A stretch of DNA of 40,962 nucleotides from contig CAYYMH010000037.1 of assembly GCA_964472785.1 (NCBI GenBank), positions 1 through 40,962 of the forward strand. Direction: 5' to 3'. The DNA is from CAYYMH01 sp964472785. GTDB taxonomy: Bacteria > Zhuqueibacterota > Zhuqueibacteria > Thermofontimicrobiales > Thermofontimicrobiaceae. Positions 8,350-15,882 of the stretch are shown piece by piece. Numbering within the stretch: the first letter of the stretch is position 1; each line of letters opens with the position of its first letter. Position numbers and translations under genes: made by a program. A model generated the notes under the pieces. The model saw only the letters and a program-made list of their open reading frames with translations. It had not been told where the DNA came from and searched no databases.

Positions 8350-8540
8350 TAACGGATGAAGAAATAAAAGTAGAAGGGATGAAAGCCTTATTTGAAGCAT
8401 TAGGAGATGTTAAAGCAGAAAGATTTATTTCTCTCGTAATGCGAGGACCTTTTGATTATACTAAATGGCAAAAGAAACTCTGGATTGATCGTAGTATATC
8501 TGATATTAGTACAGAAGCCATGAAATCACGCACCTCTTGA
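8346..8540 (+). CDS. Antitoxin of the PIN toxin-antitoxin pair
   Basis: A 64-residue acidic/basic protein. Its pattern EIKVEGMKALFEALGDVKAERF followed by PFDYTKWQKKLWID and a final ISxEAMK motif is that of small antitoxins encoded right after PIN toxins. The ATG overlaps the toxin stop (ATGA). The gene is intact in reading frame although its toxin is broken, so it is probably an orphan. In intact systems the antitoxin binds the PIN nuclease and often represses the operon. With the toxin gone and a hairpin-rich element upstream, expression is doubtful. The family assignment rests on recognised sequence pattern and position. Confidence 0.7.
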   Translation: MITDEEIKVEGMKALFEALGDVKAERFISLVMRGPFDYTKWQKKLWIDRSISDISTEAMKSRTS

Positions 8541-8638
8541 AAATTTTCACTTTCATCTGGAATAAAGAGAGAAATCAATTGATCAGGAGGATAAGCTATA
8601 ATAAAATAGCAAACGATCAATCCTAACTTTCGCTGTAC

Positions 8639-8758
8639 GTCATTTCCCTGAATCACGAGGAGCTGGGGCTGGTCGAAGTCATGGGACGTCCGGAGCGGCT
8701 AATCGAAAAGGCAATTCAGGATCAGGGCTTAAACAAAGGCGAATTCACGAACATTTAA
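8639..8758 (+). pseudogene. 3' remnant of an unidentified gene
   Basis: A 40-codon open stretch reads VISLNHEELGLVEVMG, then RPERLIEKAIQDQGL, then NKGEFTNI and a stop. It has no start codon and a TAA lies just upstream in frame. Its base composition is richer in G+C than the AT-rich DNA on both sides, as expected for a scrap of a real gene left by a deletion or insertion. I do not recognise the family. It could also be a chance open frame. Confidence 0.35.
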
Positions 8759-8780
8759 ACCAAAATCAGCTAAAGATCAT

Positions 8781-8830
8781 AAAACCGTAAATTTCAAAAA
8801 AGATTCATTTTGGAGTTTGCGGTTTTTTAT
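8781..8830 (+). terminator. Rho-independent terminator
   Basis: AAAACCGTAAA at 8781-8791 pairs with TTTGCGGTTTT at 8816-8826 (one G-T pair) and runs into a T tract. It closes the decayed toxin-antitoxin region. The DNA from here to 9128 is AT-rich, has two AAGCTT sites (8843 and 8909) and shows no gene. Confidence 0.6.
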
Positions 8831-9128
8831 TTTAAACAAGCAAAGCTTTTCGCGATCCACTCTTCTGTATTGTTTAAACAGAAATGGTAAATTCAAATAT
8901 TTTTTGTGAAGCTTTTCAAAAACTTCTTGCTTTTTTCAAAAGAAATATATTAATTATTAACATAGGCACAAAAACTACAATAAATATTAAGGGGGATGCG
9001 ACTGCTGTTTTGGTTTTTAATTAGTACCTATATTCAAATTTTTTATAAAGTTGTAAAAATCAAATTAAATCTTTATTTTTCAAATAGTAATTGGTTAGCC
9101 ACAATAACAACAGGAAGATTAAAACCAT

Positions 9129-10058
9129 ATGAATATCGAAATAATAACGAACACACAAATTGAGACAAGACGATACTGGACGAATGAGATTATCAAATTG
9201 AGCGGTGATTTTGGTGCTGACATTGAAAAAGTAGAACGAGAAATTGCTGATGAATTAATGAACAATAATCATTTGGAATTACTACTTGGTCACTTGAGAT
9301 TATGTGGTGCCATCCCTGAACAATATGATCATGACTCAAGTGAAGAAAAACTGTATTCAAAGTATACTGATGTGATCATATCAAAATCATTTGAGGCTTT
9401 AGGAATAAGAAGTATCGTCTTAACGGAGCGTGCTGACTCAGCAGACGTAGAATGTGTAACAAAAAATTATAGTTTTGTTGCAGATGCAAAAGCATTTCGT
9501 CTTAGTAGAACAGCTAAAAATCAAAAGGACTTTAAAGTACAGGCAATGGATAATTGGAAAATGGGCAAACCTTTTGCTATGGTTGTATGTCCAATATACC
9601 AGCTGCCGAACAGGACGAGCCAAATATATCAACAAGCGGCCAGCAGATCTGTAACAATTTTTTCTTACTCCCACCTTGCCGTATTGCTCAGATTTGCATT
9701 AATACAATCGCGCCAACTTTCTATTGAACTGCTTCATGAAATTTTTAAAATTATCGATTCCATGAATCCATCAAAGTCAGCTCTGGACTATTGGCAAACG
9801 ATAAATAAATTTATGGTCGATTTTCACAACTCAATTAGAAATATATGGCTTGAAGAAAAGAAGGCGTCAGAGGAATCTATATTTTTAGCGAAGGAAGAGG
9901 CCTTTGTTCATTTTGCTAAAGAACGTGAAAGAATAATGCGCTTATCCCGTGCGGATGCAATTAAAGAAGTTATTAAAGCATCAAAAATTGAAAATAAGAT
10001 AAAGGCTGTTCAGGCCGTTTCTTATAATGGACTTTTAACAATAGGTGATGATGAATGA
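9129..10058 (+). CDS. HindIII-like type II restriction endonuclease
   Basis: A 309-residue protein, close to the 300 residues of HindIII. The central block VADAKAFRLSRTAKNQKDFK (residues 117-136) is nearly identical to my recollection of HindIII (VADAKSFRLSRTAKNQKDFK), and EEKLYSKYTDVIISKSFEALG, IFSYSHLAVLL and the C-terminal helix also correspond. D119 and K121 in the D-A-K motif, with the acidic SADVE segment upstream, fit the metal-dependent PD-(D/E)xK active site. The expected target is AAGCTT, cut after the first A. The gene precedes its methyltransferase with a 4-base overlap (ATGA). A CAGGAAG ribosome site lies before the ATG. No controller gene is present. Codon composition is more AT-rich than the flanking operons, in line with horizontal gain. 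Confidence 0.9.
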   Translation: MNIEIITNTQIETRRYWTNEIIKLSGDFGADIEKVEREIADELMNNNHLELLLGHLRLCGAIPEQYDHDSSEEKLYSKYTDVIISKSFEALGIRSIVLTERADSADVECVTKNYSFVADAKAFRLSRTAKNQKDFKVQAMDNWKMGKPFAMVVCPIYQLPNRTSQIYQQAASRSVTIFSYSHLAVLLRFALIQSRQLSIELLHEIFKIIDSMNPSKSALDYWQTINKFMVDFHNSIRNIWLEEKKASEESIFLAKEEAFVHFAKERERIMRLSRADAIKEVIKASKIENKIKAVQAVSYNGLLTIGDDE

Positions 10059-10969
10059 AATGGGAAATCAATAAAGCTCATATGGCAGACAGCATTGAAG
10101 CAATTAAAGATATTTCAAACGAAACTGTCCATCTTATTCTAAGCGATATTCCGTACGGCATAGGTGCAGAAGAATGGGATATTCTACATGATAATACCAA
10201 TTCAGCTTTCTTGGGAACAAGCCCCGCTCAAGAGAAAGCAGGAGCTGTCTTTAAAAAAAGGGGAAAACCCATTAATGGCTGGTCAGAAGCCGATAGAGAA
10301 ATACCTAAACAATATCAAGAATGGTGCAGTATTTGGGCGCAAGATTGGCTGAGAATTCTAAAACCTGGTGGTTCAGCAATAATTTTTGCGGGACGACGCT
10401 TTGCTCACAGATGCATTTCAGCTCTTGAAGATGCTGGATTTAGTTTTAAGGACATGCTTGCATGGCTACGAGAACGTGCTCCACATAGAGCACAACGATT
10501 AAGTGTTGTTTATGAAAGACGTGGTGACCATCAGAATGCCAAAAAATGGGAAGGATGGCGAGTCGGGAATTTAAAACCCACTTTTGAACCAATTCTTTGG
10601 TTTACCAAACCATATAAAATTGGCGGAACAATAGCGGATAATGTTATAAAACACGGAATTGGAGCATTCAATGAAAGAGCTATTACAGAATATGGTAACA
10701 TACCCGAAAATATTCTGAAATGCAAGTTCCTTTCTAATGAATCTGGTCTACACCCAACCCAGAAGCCAGTTTTACTAATGCAAGCACTTATTGAGCTGAC
10801 AACAATAGAAAAGCAACTTGTATTAGACCCATTTTGTGGAAGTGGAGCAACATTGGTTGCTGCAAGAAATTTGAATAGAGATTTCTTGGGTTTCGATATT
10901 TCCCCTGAATATATTGAAATATGCAGTCGGCGCTTGGAGACGCCAATACAGCAAGGACTATTTAATTAA
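10055..10969 (+). CDS. HindIII-like N6-adenine DNA methyltransferase (beta class)
   Basis: A 304-residue partner of the endonuclease. The catalytic motif IV, DIPY (residues 31-34, LILSDIPYGI), precedes the AdoMet-binding motif I, DPFCGSGAT (from residue 258), so the order is that of the beta class. HPTQKP just before motif I is the family's other hallmark. DIPY instead of the commoner DPPY is a permitted variant. It should methylate an adenine in AAGCTT and protect the chromosome, which contains such sites in this window (for example 479, 23623, 25847, 28755, 30825). The start overlaps the endonuclease stop, so the toxic enzyme is translated first and protection depends on coupled expression. 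The 160 bases downstream hold no gene. Confidence 0.9.
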   Translation: MKWEINKAHMADSIEAIKDISNETVHLILSDIPYGIGAEEWDILHDNTNSAFLGTSPAQEKAGAVFKKRGKPINGWSEADREIPKQYQEWCSIWAQDWLRILKPGGSAIIFAGRRFAHRCISALEDAGFSFKDMLAWLRERAPHRAQRLSVVYERRGDHQNAKKWEGWRVGNLKPTFEPILWFTKPYKIGGTIADNVIKHGIGAFNERAITEYGNIPENILKCKFLSNESGLHPTQKPVLLMQALIELTTIEKQLVLDPFCGSGATLVAARNLNRDFLGFDISPEYIEICSRRLETPIQQGLFN

Positions 10970-11129
10970 ATCAAAATTGGCTAACAATCGGCTGCTTGGC
11001 AGTAGTACCGTAAGTCACTTTAAATTGGTAGCCTGTCTCAAGTTATAGAGTAAAACGATGTTTTGTGCTTGAATTCCATGCCGCAATAAAGACGCAGCTT
11101 ATCACATTTATCTTTTCCATTAAGCTAGC

Positions 11130-12215
11130 CTACCCCACCACCTCCCCAACCATCACCAAATAATTTTCCACCGGAATATAGCTCGGAATGGAATTCCCTG
11201 AACCGACGGCGTATCTGCCGCGGGCGCCGCATGTCTCGATCAAATAGCGCGTCCGTTTCCGGATGGCATCGGTTGTTCCGGTGGAAAGCAGGTTGATGTC
11301 CACACCGCCGAGCACAGCGATTTTATCGCCGTACATTTCCTGAAATTTTTCCACCGGTAAGATCAAATCCTCGAAGGAATGTTTGCCGTCAATTTTTACC
11401 TCGTAAATCAGGTCATCATAAATTGCGCTCAAATCCCCGCAGGAGTGCAAAAAATAGGGGCGGTTATGTTGATGAACCAGTTCAGCGAACTGACGGTGCC
11501 AGGGCAGAAAATAGCGTCTCAAATCGTCCGGAGAAATCAGCGTTCCGGTGCGGAACCCCATGTCGTCGCCCTGAAAGATAGCAATCACGTTGTCCAAATC
11601 CAGCAGATGCTGGTAAAATTCGTAAATCAAAGCACCGACTTTATCAGCCACAGCCTTCACCAATTCCGGCTCATCGAACAGGGCAAAGCACAGCCCTTCA
11701 TAAGACATGAGCTGGGACACGTGTTCCACAATTCCGGCAGCATGGCAGGTGATGAACCCCATGCCTTCGGGCAGATGAGCATTAATATACTCGAGCTGCC
11801 AGAAATCCATCTGCTCCATTTTGGGCCAGGGATATGTTTCGAAATCCTCCCAAGACATGATGTTTCCCTGGTGCAGATCAACCCAAACCCGTTGTTTCCC
11901 CCCGCCAGATCCGGTATCCCGGGCGAACTGCTGTTTCTTCCGGAACGGCAGCGGCTGCTCGAATCGCACAAAATCATACCCCATCCGGTACCAGAACTCA
12001 ATCAGATTATCCAAATATTTCGCCTGCTGGTCGCGTTCTGCAGCCGGATCCACCCACTCGCGGTTGAGCAGGTCGGTCAGGATGGGTTTCATGATCGCAT
12101 CATCCACGATGTATTCGACCAGCGGAACCCGGCCGGATTGAACGCGCCCTAACATGATATCAATAAATTCATTTGCATCAGGTTTTGGGTGTTGAACCGG
12201 AACTTTTGTGAGCAT
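11130..12215 (-). CDS. Uroporphyrinogen decarboxylase (URO-D) family protein
   Basis: A 361-residue TIM-barrel protein of the URO-D/MtaA/CmuA superfamily. Supporting features are the central FQGDDMGFRTGTLISPDDLRRYFLPWH region, the HSCGDLSAIYDDLI motif (the His/Cys pair that binds zinc in the corrinoid methyltransferase branch) and the late VLGGVDINLLSTG segment. Real heme-pathway URO-D is unlikely, because the neighbours are sugar and flavin enzymes and no hem genes are near. Such proteins are frequent in carbohydrate loci of FCB bacteria, and their reactions are mostly unknown. No corrinoid protein is encoded here. It is the last gene of the leftward operon, 133 bases after the aldolase gene, with a repeat in the gap. 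GAGGG before the ATG supports the start. Confidence 0.8.
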   Translation of the reverse strand: MLTKVPVQHPKPDANEFIDIMLGRVQSGRVPLVEYIVDDAIMKPILTDLLNREWVDPAAERDQQAKYLDNLIEFWYRMGYDFVRFEQPLPFRKKQQFARDTGSGGGKQRVWVDLHQGNIMSWEDFETYPWPKMEQMDFWQLEYINAHLPEGMGFITCHAAGIVEHVSQLMSYEGLCFALFDEPELVKAVADKVGALIYEFYQHLLDLDNVIAIFQGDDMGFRTGTLISPDDLRRYFLPWHRQFAELVHQHNRPYFLHSCGDLSAIYDDLIYEVKIDGKHSFEDLILPVEKFQEMYGDKIAVLGGVDINLLSTGTTDAIRKRTRYLIETCGARGRYAVGSGNSIPSYIPVENYLVMVGEVVG

Positions 12216-12269
12216 GATCTTTATCCCTCAATGATTACTTCAGGTGCGTATTACTTGTAAATATCTATA

Positions 12270-12338
12270 ACCGCCGAGGACGCAGAGATTTTTTTGTTTT
12301 ATTTAATTCTTTCTTTGCGCTCTCTGCGTCTCCGCGGT
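12270..12338. repeat. Inverted repeat with 18-19-bp arms (CCGCGGAGACGCAGAG type)
   Basis: ACCGCCGAGGACGCAGAGA (12270-12288) is inverted at 12321-12338 (TCTCTGCGTCTCCGCGGT), with a T-rich spacer. The right arm with its TTTGCGC lead resembles a GCAGAGAGCGCAGAG-type repeat that I recall being scattered between genes of many unrelated bacteria. It lies in the only long gap of the leftward operon, between the aldolase and URO-D genes, and could act as a transcript hairpin. Confidence 0.65.
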
Positions 12339-12348
12339 GAATGGCTTT

Positions 12349-13032
12349 TCAAATATTTTTGGCGTGGATAATATCCAGCCATCTTTGCGCCTCTTCAACC
12401 ATTTTTTCCGGCTGGTCAATGGCTTTGGTGACGGCTGATCCGCAGAAAATCCCGGCCGGATCGAACTCCACCAATTCCGCCAGATTCGACAGCGACACAT
12501 CACCGGTATAAACCAGCGTCAGGTCTTTGAACGGTCCCTTCCATGCTTTTGCCAGTCCGGCATTGGAACCGGTCGGCGTCACTGCCGGAAACAATTTGTA
12601 GCACCACTGATAAGGATACTTCTCTTTCAGTTGATCCAATTCACAATTTAATAGTTGTGCTTTCTGAACCAGTTGTTTACCGCAATCCGCGATGCCGCCG
12701 GGAACACACATCACATTGCTCCCAACGGCGGTTTCAACCACTTCCGGAATATAATCTGCCGACACGATCCCCGCCACGCCGGTTTCGATTGCCAGCTTTG
12801 CCTGTTTTTTCGACATCACCGTTCCGGCAAGAATCAGCGCGTCAGGGTATTCTTTCAACACCGCTTTTATCGCCGCTTCGGCGGCTTCAGTTCTGAAGGC
12901 GATTTCCAACACCACGCCCAGTGGGTTCAAATGTTCGTACGCAGTCAAACACTGTTCCACATTTTTCGGAGACAACAGTCCGATTAAACGGGACTGTTTT
13001 AACTGTGCCCACAACTGTTCAGATTTTGTCAT
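12349..13032 (-). CDS. KDPG/KHG-type aldolase
   Basis: A 227-residue class I aldolase of the 2-keto-3-deoxy-6-phosphogluconate / 4-hydroxy-2-oxoglutarate family. The GVVLEIAFRT segment (about residues 39-48) carries the catalytic Glu, AGTVMSKKQAKLAIETG the phosphate-loop region, and YKLFPA the Schiff-base lysine. The family signature is normally ExTLRT and KFFPA, so this is a slightly divergent member. It would split a 2-keto-3-deoxy sugar acid into pyruvate and an aldehyde, which suits the end of a sugar catabolic route. It lies 26 bases downstream of the SDR gene in the leftward operon. Substrate specificity cannot be deduced. Confidence 0.85.
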   Translation of the reverse strand: MTKSEQLWAQLKQSRLIGLLSPKNVEQCLTAYEHLNPLGVVLEIAFRTEAAEAAIKAVLKEYPDALILAGTVMSKKQAKLAIETGVAGIVSADYIPEVVETAVGSNVMCVPGGIADCGKQLVQKAQLLNCELDQLKEKYPYQWCYKLFPAVTPTGSNAGLAKAWKGPFKDLTLVYTGDVSLSNLAELVEFDPAGIFCGSAVTKAIDQPEKMVEEAQRWLDIIHAKNI

Positions 13033-13058
13033 GTGTCACTTCCCTTAACTTTTTCCGA

Positions 13059-13847
13059 TCACAATCGGCGTATATTCATGCCGCCACTCACCTCAATTTT
13101 TACACCGGTAGAAAAATCAAAATAGCCGTTGACCAGCGCGGCAACGGCTTTGCCGACATCTTCCGGACTACCCCAGCGCTTTTGCGGCACCAATCCTTCG
13201 CTAATCAGTCGATCATATTTCTGGCTGACTTTTTTCGTCATGTCTGTCAAAATAATTCCGGGCTGAATTTCAAACACATTGATACCGAATTCCGCCAACC
13301 GGTCGGCGAATAATGTTGCCGTGTGACTCAAAGCGGCTTTTGAGATGCAATATTCCGCCCGGTTCGTCGAAGAAACGTACGCTGACACAGAGGTAATAAA
13401 AATAATGCAGGGCTTGAACTCACCGGATGGTTTGGCATTTTTCATAAAATTGGCGATGCGTTGCGTGAGAAAAAATGGGCCCCGGCTATTGATGGACATG
13501 AGCCGGTCAAAACTTTCCGGTGTTGTTTCCAACATATCTTTCCGCTGTTTTGGCGCCACACCGGCGTTGTTCACTAAAACATCGAGCCGTCCGAATTCAT
13601 TCAATGTTTCCTGCACAGTCCGCTCGTGTTGTTCGAGGGAAGCAATATCCGCCTGAATCGGCAAAAACTGGCTGCCTAATTCTTCAACTCGCTTTTTCAC
13701 CTCGGACAAGCCTTCCGAGCTGTTTTCCGGATGATAGGTACGCGCCACCCCGGCGATGTCGAAATTATTTTTAGCAAGCTCCAGCGCAATGCCTCTGCCA
13801 ATTCCACGACTGGCGCCAGTGATTAAAGCCACTCTTTTCTCGCTCAA
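13059..13847 (-). CDS. SDR-family NAD(P)-dependent oxidoreductase
   Basis: A 262-residue classical short-chain dehydrogenase. Features are TGASRGIGRGIA near the N-terminus for cofactor binding, NNAG at about residues 92-95, catalytic Ser in FITSVSAY, and the YCISK motif with Tyr and Lys. The start is a TTG with a very strong AGGAGGGAG site just upstream (13852-13860); no better ATG exists. It probably oxidises or reduces a sugar or sugar-acid hydroxyl in the pathway shared with the aldolase downstream and the flavoenzymes upstream. It is 11 bases from the preceding gene. General FabG-like enzymes look similar, but the context argues against fatty-acid synthesis. Confidence 0.85.
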   Translation of the reverse strand: MSEKRVALITGASRGIGRGIALELAKNNFDIAGVARTYHPENSSEGLSEVKKRVEELGSQFLPIQADIASLEQHERTVQETLNEFGRLDVLVNNAGVAPKQRKDMLETTPESFDRLMSINSRGPFFLTQRIANFMKNAKPSGEFKPCIIFITSVSAYVSSTNRAEYCISKAALSHTATLFADRLAEFGINVFEIQPGIILTDMTKKVSQKYDRLISEGLVPQKRWGSPEDVGKAVAALVNGYFDFSTGVKIEVSGGMNIRRL

Positions 13848-13858
13848 TCGACTCCCTC

Positions 13859-15868
13859 CTATTTTATGATCTCATTTTTCCTGAATTGATTCCAAACCGT
13901 TTCAAACCATTCATCCTGTTTTGGAATCGGTCTGATTTTTACCCACTTTTTCTCAACCTGCATTTTTTCATCGAGTCTTATCTCCAAAATGTGTTGATCC
14001 ACGAATGAATTAGCGGGATTTAACGCAAAACGCCATGTATCACCTAATTTAGGATTCGGTTCGAGTTCCGAGGGATCGCGCACCCAAAAAGACCCTCTGC
14101 TTTTTCCGCCTTTTGTGAGATATTCTCTGATCGCTTCCAAATAAAGCGCGTGCGTCAAACACAGGTCAATATTTTTCAAGGCGAACGGCAATTTTTCAAC
14201 CGAAGCTATTTTCATGTCGTCCTTCATTTTATTGTAAAGCTGCCACGCCTTTTTCGATTCCGTTTCGATTTGTTTTAAATTGCGGATATGTGCCCCACAT
14301 GCTGATGTTCGCTGCTGAATCTGTTCCCGGAAATTTATCAATGTTTCTTTATCAGTAAAATCTTTGTCAATTAAATTTTGTGAGAATTCGAATTTCTTTT
14401 TCACCTGCTCTAAAACCAATTTCAAGAAAAGCTCACTGTCAAGCGGTTCCTGATTGTAATGTGCAGCGATAAACTTTGCCGCCCGCAGACTGCCGACCTG
14501 CCCGGCATTTAACGCCGAACCACCGGGACGATACACGCCGTGACTACCGTTCACTTCACCGACCGGAAACAAATGCTTGATATTGGATTCCCACCAGATA
14601 TTGCCTTTTAATCCGCCGTTGTTGTGCTGGGCGCAGACTGCGATTTCCAAATATTCCGCTGACAGATCGATACCATTATTTTTGAAAACCTCAATCGCCG
14701 GCGGATTCATGTGCGCCAGGCGTTCAATGGGCGTGGTTTGCAGTGCATGAGAATTTTTCAGATAGTTTTGCGCCTCATCAGTTAATTTGTCCAGAGAAAA
14801 ATCATCGAGCATTTCTCCTCCGCCGGGATTCCGCTGAAAATCCAAAAACACGCGCCGGTTTTTAAGCACGGTTTCCTGATACACCAAAATATCAATCAGC
14901 GAAGAGCCATAATTTTCCACTTTCCGCGGATCGAAGGGCCATTGGTAGCCTTTCAAAAAAATTGCCGATGCCAGCTTTCCCATCGATGGAAAGTACGGAT
15001 TGAGAAATTCCTGTTCATCACCCCCCTGCTGATCTGTCGAAATGTAGCGCGGAATCACCTGCTGATACGAACCGGACAAATTCCAGCGGAATTTTATCGA
15101 AGCGATGCCGTATTGGGATTCGGTGAGATTATGCCCAACAGCGCCAATTTCAAAAGCAATCCCGGTCGATCCGATTTGACTCTCGGGATAGACCGATGTC
15201 TTGTAAATTCCCGCAGGCCCGCCAGTTCCTAATACAACGTTTACCGCATTGAACAAAACAAATCCCAGCCGATCATTACTCAAATTTTCCAAATCGAGGG
15301 CAATCGCTCCGACAACTTTTTTACTTTTTCCGGTTCCCGTTGTAAGCAGGGTGATTATTTCATGACGGTCAAAAATTTTGATGCGCTTGTTTTTAACCTT
15401 TTTTGCCAACGCCGAAAACATCATTTGCGAAGTAAATGGGCCGGCGGAGGTTGCCCGTTGCCTGGGATCATGATCGGTCTTGTAGCCGATATAAGCGCCG
15501 TACTGATCATGCGGAAAAGGAACGTCCAATTCAACCAAATGATAAAACGCCTGAAGCGAATTTTGCGCTTCACAGAGCGCGATGTCGCCGTGCATCGAAC
15601 CGCTGCGAAATAAATCTCCCGCCATTTCCCGGGCGGAATCCGAATGGCTGCCTGCCTGTGACAGTTTGTAATAGGTCTGTTTGTCCGAACCGGTATTATT
15701 TGACGTGCCTCCACCCCATCGATCCGTGACAATGGCAATGTCCTGCTGGCCGTTGCGGACTAAATTCACTGCCGCATTCAGCGACGCTGCACCACTGCCA
15801 ACGATGAGTGTATTCAATGAATAAAGGGGAAAATCGGCACCGCTAATTTTGACGTTCGTTTTTTTCAT
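13859..15868 (-). CDS. FAD-dependent oxidoreductase, fumarate reductase/succinate dehydrogenase flavoprotein-like
   Basis: A 669-residue flavoprotein. The N-terminal dinucleotide fold reads LIVGSGAASLNAAVNLVRNG, followed by WGGGTSNNTGSDKQTYYKLS, the FAD contact region of the aspartate oxidase / fumarate reductase flavoprotein family. A capping domain follows, then NGGLKGNIWWESNIKHLFPVGEVNGSHGVYRPGGSALNAGQ (a conserved H..GG...G.NALNAGQ-like FAD region) and a helical C-terminal domain. No iron-sulfur or membrane subunit accompanies it, and there is no Tat or Sec signal, so it is cytosolic. The next gene upstream, 14 bases away, is a short OYE-type reductase lacking its own electron-input domain; the two may cooperate. 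The reaction is unknown. Confidence 0.8.
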   Translation of the reverse strand: MKKTNVKISGADFPLYSLNTLIVGSGAASLNAAVNLVRNGQQDIAIVTDRWGGGTSNNTGSDKQTYYKLSQAGSHSDSAREMAGDLFRSGSMHGDIALCEAQNSLQAFYHLVELDVPFPHDQYGAYIGYKTDHDPRQRATSAGPFTSQMMFSALAKKVKNKRIKIFDRHEIITLLTTGTGKSKKVVGAIALDLENLSNDRLGFVLFNAVNVVLGTGGPAGIYKTSVYPESQIGSTGIAFEIGAVGHNLTESQYGIASIKFRWNLSGSYQQVIPRYISTDQQGGDEQEFLNPYFPSMGKLASAIFLKGYQWPFDPRKVENYGSSLIDILVYQETVLKNRRVFLDFQRNPGGGEMLDDFSLDKLTDEAQNYLKNSHALQTTPIERLAHMNPPAIEVFKNNGIDLSAEYLEIAVCAQHNNGGLKGNIWWESNIKHLFPVGEVNGSHGVYRPGGSALNAGQVGSLRAAKFIAAHYNQEPLDSELFLKLVLEQVKKKFEFSQNLIDKDFTDKETLINFREQIQQRTSACGAHIRNLKQIETESKKAWQLYNKMKDDMKIASVEKLPFALKNIDLCLTHALYLEAIREYLTKGGKSRGSFWVRDPSELEPNPKLGDTWRFALNPANSFVDQHILEIRLDEKMQVEKKWVKIRPIPKQDEWFETVWNQFRKNEIIK

Positions 15869-15882
15869 TTTTCAAACACAGT

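Noticed and set aside
11379..12152. A 257-codon open frame on the plus strand opposite the URO-D gene
   Set aside because: It is the antisense shadow of a clearly conserved protein on the minus strand; its translation shows no family motif and it has no ribosome site.
12303..12503. A small minus-strand open frame ending in FTAETQRAQRKN
   Set aside because: The tail is the translated inverted repeat at 12270-12338 read through the end of the aldolase gene in another frame, not a real protein.
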